Counted from the first letter of the stretch, positions 1 through 7,742 are shown. The stretch: DNA of 41,119 nt from Flavobacteriales bacterium (GCA_020435415.1 JAGQZQ010000021.1:1-41119), one strand, 5' to 3'. A program made the numbers and translations. The notes: generated from the letters alone by a model not told the origin.

Positions 1-921
1 GGAGTTAATGGTGGGGCCCATCTTTTCCGGGGCGGTCCACACATCCCCTTCCAGGTGACTGATATAGATGTTGCCATCCCCGAGATCATCTTTATAAATG
101 AAGAGTGTTTGTCCATCAACAGACAGGCCGATCGTGGCTTCATGTCCATCCGTGTTGATATTGGAGCCGATGCTGAGAGGTCTGGACCATTCACCGTTCT
201 CTTTGAAAGAGATCATGATGTCTTCAAAATATTCACCCGTTTCCGTGAGGTTCCCGCCGGTACTGTTGTCACGGCGAGAGGTGAAGATGAGGGTGGTTTC
301 ATCGGCCGAGATCACAGGTGCATATTCCGGAAAGGGTGTATTGATCAGGGTTCCCAGTGAGGTGATCGTGATGTTTTGTGGTTTCTTCATCAGCACCTTG
401 GCTTCTTCACACATCTGGAGTTGTCTGCCAATGTCTTTCTTGAGATCGGTATTGTCTTCCGATACGATTTCATTGAACTTCATGAAATAGAAGATCGCAC
501 TGTCAATCTGGTTGGTCAGGTGAAATGCATGGGCCAGGTGATATGTTGCATCTTCCGGTGCATTTGTCTCTTTGTAAGTGTCTTCTTTGTACGTCTGGCT
601 GGTATGGGCATTGGCAATGCGGAGATGCGGAACTGCTTTTGCCTTTTCGGTGTAGCCATACAAATAGCAGATACCTGCTTTGTAGTGAATGTTGGCATTG
701 TCCGGTTCGGATTCAAGGATATCCAGGAAGATTGGAAGCGCCATTCCATATTTCTCCTCACTTAAGAGGTTATTTGCATCCGTAAAAAGTTTCTTGTTAT
801 CCGGAGGGCTTGTGCGGGCCTGCACGGGCCGTGGAAGAAACAGACCTGAGGCGGTCATCAAACCAACGATCAATACGATCACAGGTAGTTTCAGGCGCGG
901 GGTGGTCATGGATGTGTGCAT
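1..921 (-). CDS. TPR / PD40 beta-propeller envelope protein, C-terminus outside window
   Basis: An open frame runs from ATG at 921 to the window edge, giving about 307 N-terminal residues. Residues 1-36 look like a signal peptide (basic start, hydrophobic VIVLIVGLM stretch, cleavage plausible near VQA). A TPR-type helical region follows (about 42-160), then the first PD40/WD40-like blades with motifs such as YAPVISADETTLIFTSRRD and GHEATIGLSVDGQTLFIYKD. It is clearly paralogous to the next gene at 960-3014, whose matching segments read YGPVISADEEVMIFTSLRE and GHEATLSISADGQRLYIYKG. The 38-nt spacer between the two genes suggests co-transcription, with this gene second. By analogy the missing part may carry a regulatory domain and an OmpA domain, but that cannot be seen. 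A second in-frame ATG lies at 909. The role is probably envelope-associated; the substrate is unknown. Confidence 0.85.
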   Translation of the reverse strand, partial: MHTSMTTPRLKLPVIVLIVGLMTASGLFLPRPVQARTSPPDNKKLFTDANNLLSEEKYGMALPIFLDILESEPDNANIHYKAGICYLYGYTEKAKAVPHLRIANAHTSQTYKEDTYKETNAPEDATYHLAHAFHLTNQIDSAIFYFMKFNEIVSEDNTDLKKDIGRQLQMCEEAKVLMKKPQNITITSLGTLINTPFPEYAPVISADETTLIFTSRRDNSTGGNLTETGEYFEDIMISFKENGEWSRPLSIGSNINTDGHEATIGLSVDGQTLFIYKDDLGDGNIYISHLEGDVWTAPEKMGPTINS

Positions 922-930
922 TGGTTCTCT

Positions 931-965
931 CTTATTTCTTAATTCTATACTCTTAATTCTTATCT
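931..965. repeat. Heptamer-periodic repeat between the two TPR-PD40 genes
   Basis: Five consecutive 7-bp units of consensus CTTAATT/CTTATNT lie in one phase; the unit CTTAATT occurs at both 938-944 and 952-958. The array fills the 38-nt spacer and runs into the stop codon of the upstream gene at 960-962. It shows the same 7-bp period as the arrays at 4487, 4595, 5066, 23404 and 40628, with a different unit sequence. It is short and AT-rich, so chance is less easily excluded here than for the others. Confidence 0.5.
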
Positions 966-3014
966 CTTGATCTTCAGGTTTTCAGGAACTTCATCTATTT
1001 TAACAACGTTGAATTCCGACTCACCGCCGATGATGATGATCTCGATCCTTCGGTTGAGTGCTCGGCCATCCGGATTATCGGTGCCATCCGGATTGTTATT
1101 AATGGCGATGGGTCGGGTGGAGCCATATCCCTGGGCCCTGATACGTGCGCCAAGGATACCTTTCTCCTCCAGGTATTTCTTTACAGATTCGGTTCTTTTC
1201 TGAGACAACGTCATGTTAGCAGCATCGGAACCTTTGTTGTCCGTATGTCCTTGCACCGAAATGACGAGTGTTGGATTTTTTTTCAGGAAGCGGTAAAGCT
1301 TGTTTAACTCTTTTTCAGAATCCTTGGTGAGCTTGGCGCTGTTGTATTCAAAGTAGAGGTTCTTCAATTCAATCTTATCCTTGATCTCCATGTTGCTGAG
1401 ACGGATAGGTTTATTAACCTCTTTGTAGGTGCTGTTGGGCGGTACGAATAGGTTTTCGGCATGGGTAAGATAGCCTTGTGCCTCAAACGTGATGGTGTAG
1501 TTGTTTCCGGGAGGGAGGATGAACAGGTACTTTCCGGTTTTCTTGTTTGGCTTATAGATGCCCAGTACTTCACCGGTCACATGATCTTTTACCGTGATCT
1601 TTGCGTCTTCAGGCACCTCGCCGTTTTCGCCGATTTGCAGTGTGCCTTTCATCACTGTGAGCCCCACTTCCTCATTCTCTGCAAAGTTGATCATGTAGAT
1701 ATCCCTGTCTCCGTAGCTGTCCTCTGCGGCGGATGAATAATAGGCGCGTTTTCCGCTGGGCATCATCACAAAAAAGAGGTCGTCGTTGGTTGTGTTCAGC
1801 GGATAACCCATGTTTACAGGTTCTGACCAGGTTTCATCTTCGTTCAAGGTTGTGTAGAATACATCAAAACCACCCATGGATCGTTCACTGTTGGAGCTGA
1901 AGTAAAGGGTAGTCCCATCAGCGTGAATGGAAGGACCATCTTCGTCATACTTGGAATTGACAAGTGGTCCGAGGTTTTGTGCCATGCCCCATTGACCGTT
2001 GGGGAGTTTCTTTACCATGTAAATATCCAGTCCGCCGTAACCTCCTGGTCTGTCACTTGTGAAGTACAGCCTGCTGCCATCCGGAGAAAGACTGGCATGT
2101 GTTTCGGTATATGGTGTGCTCACGGTAGGGCCAAGTTTCTCAGGTGCCGACCAGTTTTCTCCAGTTAATTGGCTGACGTAGATGTTGCCATCTTCATAAT
2201 CACCTTTATAAATATACAGTCGCTGGCCATCTGCTGAAATACTTAGGGTGGCTTCATGTCCGGAAGTGTTTATCGGCGCTCCGATTCCGATTGGTGCGGA
2301 CCAGGTTCCGTTCTCTTTCCTTGACACGTAGATATCTTCATAAAAATAACCATCATTGGTCAGCAAACCTCCGGTACTGCCTTCTCTAAGGGAGGTAAAT
2401 ATCATCACCTCTTCATCGGCGGAGATAACCGGACCATATTCGGGATAGGAAGTGTTGATGGTAGATCCGAGGTTCTTGATCTGGATCTTGATAGGATCCT
2501 CCAGTAATCTCTTGGCATTTCGACACATCTTTTCCTGGCGATCCACTTCAGGTAAAAGGTCGGGTACCAGCTCCTCAATCAGCGGTTTGAATTTCTCGTA
2601 ATAGAACAATGCACTGTCCAGTTCATATCCGAGGTGCAGGGAATATGCCATATAGTAATAGGCATCGTCCGGTGCACGACCCTCTTTGAATGACCCCACC
2701 TTGTATCGCGATGTGGTACTCTGAACAGCTTTTCTGAAATGGGGGATAGACTTATCCTGATCCGAGGGAGACATGAGATAACACATTCCAACCAGATAGT
2801 TGAAGTTGGCATTCTCAGGGTCCGTTTCAAGAACCTTTTCATACAGGGGAAGGGCTTGCTGGTAGTCTCCGTACTCGATAAAGGCTTCAGCCTTGTCAAA
2901 CCATTCACGCGCTTGTCCCTCATCAGTTTGGGCGAAGGTACATGACACCATGGCCACCAGCACCAAAATTGCCAGGGCTGGTTTGTAGGGAGATGCCATA
3001 CCTGTTTTATTCAT
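960..3014 (-). CDS. PorE-like outer-membrane-associated protein (TPR-PD40-CRD-OmpA)
   Basis: This 684-aa exported protein starts with a signal peptide (residues 1-29; SPase I cleavage after TFAQ, or a weak lipobox MVSC ending at C25). TPR-type helices cover about 32-160. At least four PD40 beta-propeller blades follow (about 185-445; SPDGSRLYFTSDRPGG, HADGTTLYFSSNSERSMGGFD). A carboxypeptidase-regulatory-like beta domain spans 453-535, and an OmpA C-terminal peptidoglycan-binding domain about 550-665, with GHTDNKG (D592), LSQKRTESV (R607) and NRRIEI. This domain order is the one described for PorE of the type IX secretion system, a periplasmic protein that binds peptidoglycan. Many Bacteroidota encode several such paralogues, so the T9SS role is inference; no other T9SS gene is in the window. 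It is the upstream partner of the truncated paralogue at 1-921. Confidence 0.88.
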   Translation of the reverse strand: MNKTGMASPYKPALAILVLVAMVSCTFAQTDEGQAREWFDKAEAFIEYGDYQQALPLYEKVLETDPENANFNYLVGMCYLMSPSDQDKSIPHFRKAVQSTTSRYKVGSFKEGRAPDDAYYYMAYSLHLGYELDSALFYYEKFKPLIEELVPDLLPEVDRQEKMCRNAKRLLEDPIKIQIKNLGSTINTSYPEYGPVISADEEVMIFTSLREGSTGGLLTNDGYFYEDIYVSRKENGTWSAPIGIGAPINTSGHEATLSISADGQRLYIYKGDYEDGNIYVSQLTGENWSAPEKLGPTVSTPYTETHASLSPDGSRLYFTSDRPGGYGGLDIYMVKKLPNGQWGMAQNLGPLVNSKYDEDGPSIHADGTTLYFSSNSERSMGGFDVFYTTLNEDETWSEPVNMGYPLNTTNDDLFFVMMPSGKRAYYSSAAEDSYGDRDIYMINFAENEEVGLTVMKGTLQIGENGEVPEDAKITVKDHVTGEVLGIYKPNKKTGKYLFILPPGNNYTITFEAQGYLTHAENLFVPPNSTYKEVNKPIRLSNMEIKDKIELKNLYFEYNSAKLTKDSEKELNKLYRFLKKNPTLVISVQGHTDNKGSDAANMTLSQKRTESVKKYLEEKGILGARIRAQGYGSTRPIAINNNPDGTDNPDGRALNRRIEIIIIGGESEFNVVKIDEVPENLKIKR

Positions 3015-3063
3015 TATTGAAACTGACTTTCAGTGCGCCTAAATCTCCACCAAGGTACAAAAA

Positions 3064-4419
3064 TTAAATGTCCCGGTTTACGTCGAACTGTTCCAGGTAA
3101 TCGGCCACCCTTCTCACAAACTTACCGCCCAATGCACCATCAACCACACGGTGGTCATATGAATGTGACAAAAACATCATATGCCGTATGCCGATCGTGT
3201 CACCTGCCGGTGTTTCAATCACTACAGGTTTCTTTTTAATGATCCCTGTGGCCATGATGGCTACCTGTGGCTGATTGATGATCGGTGTGCCAAATACATT
3301 CCCGAAGGTACCAACGTTGGTAACGGTGTAGGTGCCTCCCTGGATTTCATCCGGTTGAAGTTTGTTGTTGCGTGCACGGTTGGCGAGGTCATTCACGGTC
3401 TTGGTCAGGCCAAGGAGATTCATGCGATCTGCATTACGCAGCACAGGAACGATGAGGTTACCGCTTGGCAATGCGGCCGCCATTCCGATGTTGATGTTCT
3501 TTTTCAGAATGATCTTGCTGCCATCCACCGAAACGTTGATCATCGGAAAATCTTTGATGGCTTTCACGATGGCTTCGATGAACAGGGGCGTGAAGGTCAG
3601 TTTCTCTCCCTCACGTTTTTCAAAGGCATTTTTCACTTTATCCCTCCAGAGGACCAGGTTCGTAACATCCGCTTCCACACAGGATGTGACGTGTGGAGAG
3701 GTATGTTTGGACATCACCATGTGTTCGGCGATCAGCTTCCGCATGCGATCCATTTCAATAACCTCATCCTGACCGCTTACGGAAGCCGCTGGTGCGGAAA
3801 CCGGCGCAGGTGCTTCCTGCTTTTCCGGAGAAGCCACCGGTGCTTCCGGTGCAGGTGCTTCTGTTTTGGCGGTTGCCATGCCATTGGCGGATGTGTTCCG
3901 GCTTCGTGTGGAAATATAGGCCAGCAGGTCTTTCTTGGTAAGACGGCCATTGTTTCCGGTTCCGGCGATGTTGTCCAGTTCATCCAGGGAAATGCCTTCC
4001 ATTCTGGCGATATTGCGGACAAGTGGTGAGTAAAAGCGGTCGCCGGATTTGGTCTGAACAGGATATTCCGCCACCGCTACCTCGCTTGGGGCGTGTGATA
4101 CGATGGCTGGGCGCGGGGCTTGCGGTTCCGGTTGGGACGGGGCAGCTGGTGCGGCGGGAGATGGCTGGGCAACAGCGCTGTCCGAACCGATCATCGCAAT
4201 AGGCTTGCCTACCTGAACGACATCTCCTTCTTTATATAACTTTTTAGACAGGACGCCTTCGTAAGGAGATGGAATTTCAGAATCTACTTTATCTGTGGCG
4301 ATCTCCAGAAGCGGTTCATCCAGCTCTACAGTTTCCCCTTCTTCCTTCAACCATTTGGTGATGGTCGCCTCAGCAACACTTTCGCCCATTTTGGGCATGA
4401 GTACTTCTACATCTAGCAT
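3064..4419 (-). CDS. 2-oxo acid dehydrogenase E2 (dihydrolipoamide acyltransferase)
   Basis: This is the 451-aa E2 core of a 2-oxoacid dehydrogenase complex, which transfers an acyl group from lipoyl-lysine to CoA. The lipoyl domain (1-77) carries the lipoylation site K44 in EIATDKVDSE. An Ala/Pro-rich linker leads to the E3-binding domain (about 129-170; YSPLVRNIARMEGISLDELD), then a second Ala/Pro linker and the catalytic acetyltransferase domain (about 218-451) with H423 and D427 in SYDHRVVDG. Sequence style (MPKMGESVAEATI) fits branched-chain or general 2-oxoacid E2 proteins rather than the two-lipoyl pyruvate type. No E1 or E3 gene is adjacent, so substrate cannot be set from context. 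A good promoter match lies 30 nt upstream, so it is probably monocistronic. Confidence 0.92.
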   Translation of the reverse strand: MLDVEVLMPKMGESVAEATITKWLKEEGETVELDEPLLEIATDKVDSEIPSPYEGVLSKKLYKEGDVVQVGKPIAMIGSDSAVAQPSPAAPAAPSQPEPQAPRPAIVSHAPSEVAVAEYPVQTKSGDRFYSPLVRNIARMEGISLDELDNIAGTGNNGRLTKKDLLAYISTRSRNTSANGMATAKTEAPAPEAPVASPEKQEAPAPVSAPAASVSGQDEVIEMDRMRKLIAEHMVMSKHTSPHVTSCVEADVTNLVLWRDKVKNAFEKREGEKLTFTPLFIEAIVKAIKDFPMINVSVDGSKIILKKNINIGMAAALPSGNLIVPVLRNADRMNLLGLTKTVNDLANRARNNKLQPDEIQGGTYTVTNVGTFGNVFGTPIINQPQVAIMATGIIKKKPVVIETPAGDTIGIRHMMFLSHSYDHRVVDGALGGKFVRRVADYLEQFDVNRDI

Positions 4420-4448
4420 AACTGAATTCGTTGATTTTTAGCTATGTG

Positions 4449-4478
4449 CAAAAATAACCGATTATTTGGGAAAACCAA
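4449..4478 (-). promoter_or_regulatory. Bacteroidota-type promoter for the E2 gene
   Basis: On the minus strand, TTG (4478-4476) is followed after 19 nt by TATTTTTG (4456-4449). Both elements and the spacing match the Bacteroidota sigma-A consensus TTG-N19-21-TAnnTTTG. The expected transcription start near 4442 gives a leader of about 20-25 nt before the ATG at 4419. Confidence 0.65.
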
Positions 4479-4486
4479 TTGACTTG

Positions 4487-4549
4487 AGTAGGCGGGAGGT
4501 TGGAGGCAGTTGGCAGTTGGCAGTTGGCAGGAGGCAGGAGGCAGGATGT
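4487..4549. repeat. Heptamer tandem array, consensus AGTNGGC
   Basis: Nine 7-bp units in constant phase follow the consensus AG(T/G)(T/A)GGC. The central part (4508-4542) is near perfect: three identical AGTTGGC units and then two AGGAGGC units. Outer units drift but keep the GG at positions 5-6. It lies just upstream of the E2 promoter and opens the 680-bp gene-free block. The same unit style recurs in inverted orientation at 5066-5100 at the other end of that block. Confidence 0.85.
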
Positions 4550-4594
4550 AGCTGGGTTCCGGGAATGAGGTTTATACGTGTGCACGCAGGGGTA

Positions 4595-4629
4595 TTGACA
4601 GATAATAGATATTAGACATCAGGCCATAG
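4595..4629. repeat. Degenerate 7-bp periodic repeat ending in AG
   Basis: Five successive 7-mers (35 nt) each end in AG in fixed phase: units such as TTGACAG, ATAATAG, ATATTAG. The same phase can be followed less clearly to about 4678, where units most often begin with A. On the other strand the units resemble CTAATAT and CTGATGT. Confidence 0.5.
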
Positions 4630-4685
4630 ACCTTCCACAATCAATGGATGATAGCTATATGCCAATGACCAATAAGCTGTTTATA

Positions 4686-4842
4686 GATCCCTCGCTACGG
4701 GATGACAAGACTGTTTTGTTTTTTTTGGAAGAAAGATAAAGCTGCGCAACCGACATTTTGGTATTTTAAAGATTCAGTTGCGCAGCTTTATCTTTCCGTT
4801 AGCCTCACGAATCCTGTCATCCCGAAGCGTAGCGAGGAATCT
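4686..4842. repeat. Nested palindromic element (REP/MITE-like)
   Basis: The outer arms 4686-4709 and 4815-4842 are imperfect inverted repeats built on CTCGCTACGGGATGACA and its complement; the right arm has a small insertion. Inside them, 4731-4750 and 4777-4796 form a perfect 20-bp inverted repeat (GAAAGATAAAGCTGCGCAAC) around a 26-nt loop. The whole 157-nt unit could fold as one long cruciform or RNA hairpin. The arm word GTCATCCCGAAGCGTAGCGA resembles a dispersed repeat often met in Bacteroidota intergenic DNA, where it yields spurious peptides such as VIPKRSEES; that statement is recall, not a search. No transposase gene is present. Confidence 0.8.
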
Positions 4843-4970
4843 ACAAACCTATTACATCAAGTGACTATTTATCAGGTCAACTTGTTGGTAAATGGACCAT
4901 GGACCCGATTACGTCTTACAACACCAAACCAGCCTCCCCTGCAATGGCCAAGCGTAGGCTGGCAGGCCAC

Positions 4971-4994
4971 CACATCACCACATCACCACATCAC
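4971..4994. repeat. Octamer tandem repeat CACATCAC
   Basis: Three perfect copies of CACATCAC are followed by degenerate 8-mers of the same style (CAAATCAT, ACATCACA) to about 5018. Unlike the neighbouring arrays the period is 8, not 7. Confidence 0.75.
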
Positions 4995-5057
4995 CAAATC
5001 ATACATCACACATCATACCCCCCGCGTACCCATAGGTAAAACTTTCCCCTGTAACCC

Positions 5058-5100
5058 AACGCGTTACGTACTGCCTACTACCTACTACCTCCTGCCTACT
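5058..5100 (-). repeat. Five-heptamer array capped by AACGCGTT
   Basis: Read on the minus strand, five heptamers of type AGTAGGC/AGTAGGT (5100-5066, exactly 35 nt) run directly into the perfect palindrome AACGCGTT (5065-5058). The array begins 1 nt after the stop codon of the glycosyltransferase gene. The same arrangement, five heptamers of 35 nt and then AACGCGTT with no spacer, occurs at 40628-40670 upstream of spoT. Confidence 0.85.
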
Positions 5101-5101
5101 A

Positions 5102-7063
5102 TCAAACCCTCCCCAGCTCCGAGAACCCTTTCACCATAATGTTCAGGTCGTGTTCGATGCTGTAGTCTTTGGCGTAAAGCATATTCAGTTCCATCAGGGT
5201 TTCAGGGACCCTGGGTTGGTTGTGGAGACCATCGGAAGGGGAAAGGACGCCGGGTTTAAGTTTAGGGAGATGTTCCATGCCTTGTTCCAAAGGATGATAA
5301 CCCACCCAGGTTTTTTTGCCGGTCAATACCTGAAAGATATTTCTGAGGTATCCGCTTTTGCCTTTGACAACCAGCAGTCCAACCGGAGTTAGTGCCAAAA
5401 GGACAAGAGAGGAGATGATATCCGCCAGTCTTTTGTTTCTTCTGTTAAATGATTTTCCGATGGAATTCACATCGATCACATAAAGGTCCCTGGGTGCTTC
5501 AATGGATTGACTACCAATGATGAATAGCGCTTCCGGCGGTGCGATCCGGAAGTTAATGTCGAGGTGTCCGAATTGTGCCATGGTGTCGATGATGTTATGT
5601 GCCGGGATGTCTTCGGAACAGAATATGACCTCATCCGCACGATAAACGATCACCAGTTCTTTCAGCTGTCCCATATGACCGATGGCATCCTCAGGTCTTC
5701 CCGCGTCTGGACTCACCCAGCCCAGGATATTGATGTTACCTGTATTTTGCCTTAACAAAGCTTCGACCCTCGCAGCTTCCTTCTGTGCACCTACAATCAG
5801 GATGTTTCTCGCTTTGGCGGAACCGGCCGAATGGCTGCCCGGCGTCAGTTGCTGCCCGATCAGCCTGGAAAGGAAAGTCACCGCAAAGGTCCACACAGCT
5901 CCAATGAGGATCATGGCTCTGGACACCTGATAGGACTTGTCCAGCAAAGCGTAAACAGCCAGGATCAGAACGGTTCCCGTCAACACGGGTCTTATCAATC
6001 TGGAAAGTTTATACTGACTGCGGTATACCCCACCGATGGCCATGGATAAAACCCAGGTCAGCGCGTATGCCGGAAGCATGATGTTCGCAAAGAAATCAGG
6101 GTATTGTCCACCTCCCGGAAATTTAACGTAGTGTTCATACAAAGCTGCAAGTCCCCAGAGTCCGCCAAGGATCAGGGCGCCATCCAGCAACGGACGGGCC
6201 AGGGAAACGACGAAGCGATGAAGAATGGCCACCCCCGCGCGGAGGTAGATGGCTGCGTGTATCAACAGACTGAAAAGCCGTGCGTTCTTGTGTGAGAAGT
6301 GCTTTCTGGCAAAGATCACCATGGCCTTATAAAATACGAGCACGTAATTCACACTGCTTTTCTTCGTGCTTTCGCCTTTGTAATGGATGATCCTGGTGTG
6401 GGGGTAATAGTAATTTTTATAGCCGGCCTTGGTCAGACGGTACGAAAGGTCGATGTCTTCCCCGTACATGAAAAATGTTTCATCCAGCAGCCCCGTCTTG
6501 TCCAATGCCTCTTTACGCAAAAGCATGAAGGCGCCTGCAAGAACTTCAACGGAGTGCACCTGGTTATTGTCCAGGTGTCCGAGGTGATATCTTGAAAATA
6601 CTTTTGACCGGGGAAAGAGTGAGGATAATCCGAAGATTTTGAAAAAGGCCACCGAAGGAGTGGGCAGGCTTCGTTTTGATTCCCGCAGGAAGCGGCCGTT
6701 CCCATCGACCATTTTTACACCGAGTCCCCCTGCATCCGGGTGAGTGTCCATAAAGGCCACTGTTTGACTGAGGGTGTCTTCTTCCAGCACCGTGTCCGGG
6801 TTCAGTAGCAGAACATATTCACCGGATGATTCCCGGACGGCCTGGTTGTTTGCTTTGGAAAAACCAACGTTCTCTGTATTAGCGATCACTTTTACCTGAG
6901 GGAACCGTTCACGTACCATGGCCACCGAACCGTCTACGCTGTTGTTATCCACCACAAAAACTTCGGCATCCATTCCCTTGGTGGCCTGCTGTACGGATAG
7001 CAGACATTGTTCCAGGAAGAACTTGACGTTGTAGTTGACGATGACGATAGTGAGTTTCATCAC
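5102..7063 (-). CDS. Family 2 glycosyltransferase fused to membrane, Rossmann and degenerate sugar-transferase domains
   Basis: This 653-aa protein has four parts. Residues 3-230 are a GT2 catalytic domain (TIVIVNYN, VVDNNSVDGS, NPD at 88-90 as the DxD-like nucleotide-sugar site, and FFMYGEDIDLSYR at 197-209). Residues about 262-402 hold several hydrophobic segments. Residues 419-535 form a Rossmann-like domain (RNILIVGAQKEA) like the nucleotide-binding domain of polyprenyl glycosylphosphotransferases. Residues 540-653 resemble the cytosolic part of a WcaJ/PglC-type sugar transferase (NRRNKRLADIISSLVLLAL, WVGYHP, LPKLKPGVLSP), but the usual catalytic Asp-Glu segment is not recognisable. It probably acts at the inner membrane in surface glycan or lipid-linked sugar synthesis. 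It starts 5 nt after the recR stop, so it is likely co-transcribed with recR. Confidence 0.8.
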   Translation of the reverse strand: MMKLTIVIVNYNVKFFLEQCLLSVQQATKGMDAEVFVVDNNSVDGSVAMVRERFPQVKVIANTENVGFSKANNQAVRESSGEYVLLLNPDTVLEEDTLSQTVAFMDTHPDAGGLGVKMVDGNGRFLRESKRSLPTPSVAFFKIFGLSSLFPRSKVFSRYHLGHLDNNQVHSVEVLAGAFMLLRKEALDKTGLLDETFFMYGEDIDLSYRLTKAGYKNYYYPHTRIIHYKGESTKKSSVNYVLVFYKAMVIFARKHFSHKNARLFSLLIHAAIYLRAGVAILHRFVVSLARPLLDGALILGGLWGLAALYEHYVKFPGGGQYPDFFANIMLPAYALTWVLSMAIGGVYRSQYKLSRLIRPVLTGTVLILAVYALLDKSYQVSRAMILIGAVWTFAVTFLSRLIGQQLTPGSHSAGSAKARNILIVGAQKEAARVEALLRQNTGNINILGWVSPDAGRPEDAIGHMGQLKELVIVYRADEVIFCSEDIPAHNIIDTMAQFGHLDINFRIAPPEALFIIGSQSIEAPRDLYVIDVNSIGKSFNRRNKRLADIISSLVLLALTPVGLLVVKGKSGYLRNIFQVLTGKKTWVGYHPLEQGMEHLPKLKPGVLSPSDGLHNQPRVPETLMELNMLYAKDYSIEHDLNIMVKGFSELGRV

Positions 7064-7068
7064 TGGCT

Positions 7069-7695
7069 TTACCTGCTGGTCAATTCTTCATAAGGAATCC
7101 GGTGGGTGAGGGAGCGACCCAGGGTGAGTTCATCAGCATACTCAAGGTCATCTCCCATGGCCACACCCCTTGCAAGGGTGGACACTTTCACGTTGAATTC
7201 CTTAAGGCGTTTGTAGAGATAAAAGTTGGTCGTATCACCCTCCATAGTGGTGCTGAGGGCCATGATCACTTCGGTGATTGCATTGTTGCGTGCTTTTTCC
7301 ACGAGTGATTCTATATTCAATTCAGAAGGACCTATTCCGTCCATCGGGGAGATGATCCCGCCCAGAATATGATAAATGCCTTTATACAGCCGTGTGTTTT
7401 CTATGGCCATGACGTCGCGGATGTTTTCAACCACACAAATCATTTCATGGTCGCGGGAGGTATTGTTGCAGATGTGACATAATTCTTCGTCCGCAATGTT
7501 GTGGCACGATTTGCAATACCTGATCTTATCCTTGAGGTTCAGAACAGCGTGACCGAAACGCTCAAGTTCCGCACTGTCCTGCCTGAGCATATGAAGCACC
7601 ATGCGCACGGCTGTCTTTTTGCCAATGCCGGGCAGTTTGCTAAAGGCCAGCACGGCTTCTTCAAAAACACCGGAGGAGTGAGACTGGGGATTCAT
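7069..7695 (-). CDS. recR: Recombination mediator protein RecR
   Basis: RecR works with RecO/RecF to load RecA on SSB-coated gaps. The 208-aa length is normal for the family (about 200). The N-terminal helix-hairpin-helix region (about 17-36; [18 protein letters not shown]) is followed by a four-cysteine zinc finger with C61, C64, C73 and C76 ([16 protein letters not shown]). A Toprim domain follows from about 84 ([16 protein letters not shown]) with the GIGPSEL region, and the C-terminus contains [20 protein letters not shown] at 7695 is supported by a promoter 17-47 nt upstream. The glycosyltransferase gene follows after 5 nt; that link looks transcriptional rather than functional. Confidence 0.97.
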   Translation of the reverse strand: MNPQSHSSGVFEEAVLAFSKLPGIGKKTAVRMVLHMLRQDSAELERFGHAVLNLKDKIRYCKSCHNIADEELCHICNNTSRDHEMICVVENIRDVMAIENTRLYKGIYHILGGIISPMDGIGPSELNIESLVEKARNNAITEVIMALSTTMEGDTTNFYLYKRLKEFNVKVSTLARGVAMGDDLEYADELTLGRSLTHRIPYEELTSR

Positions 7696-7711
7696 GGTTT
7701 ACGGTTCAGTG

Positions 7712-7742
7712 CAAAAGTACGACGATTGGTTAACCTACACAA
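7712..7742 (-). promoter_or_regulatory. Bacteroidota-type promoter for recR
   Basis: On the minus strand, TTG (7742-7740) is followed after 20 nt by TACTTTTG (7719-7712), matching TTG-N19-21-TAnnTTTG. The predicted start near 7706 leaves a leader of about 10 nt. The -33 element overlaps the last codons of the upstream decarboxylase gene, so recR probably has its own promoter. Confidence 0.65.

Larger units (their letters stand above)
4420..5101. other. Gene-free repeat-rich block (E2 gene to glycosyltransferase gene)
   Basis: This 682-bp stretch has no credible gene. In order it holds the E2 promoter (4449-4478), a heptamer array (4487-4549), a weaker 7-bp periodic stretch (4595-4629, possibly to 4678), a nested palindromic element (4686-4842), an octamer array (4971-4994 and degenerate onward), and a heptamer array capped by AACGCGTT (5058-5100). 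The two heptamer arrays at its ends share unit style in opposite orientation. The only ORF of length here, 4702-5139 (+), translates the palindrome and simple repeats and is not believable as a protein. Confidence 0.8.

Noticed and set aside
3040-3063. TACCTTGG upstream of the PorE-like gene as a -7 box
   Set aside because: One mismatch to TAnnTTTG at an important T and no -33 TTG.
3181-4029. 282-aa open frame antisense to the E2 gene
   Set aside because: His/Cys/Arg-rich mirror of a well-conserved E2; no domain and no start context.
4487-5100. Repeat block considered as a CRISPR array
   Set aside because: Units are contiguous 7- or 8-mers without spacers, and no cas gene is in the window.
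4702-5139. 145-aa open frame on the + strand in the repeat block
   Set aside because: It reads through the nested palindrome (giving VIPKRSEES) and low-complexity repeats, and overlaps the end of the glycosyltransferase gene.
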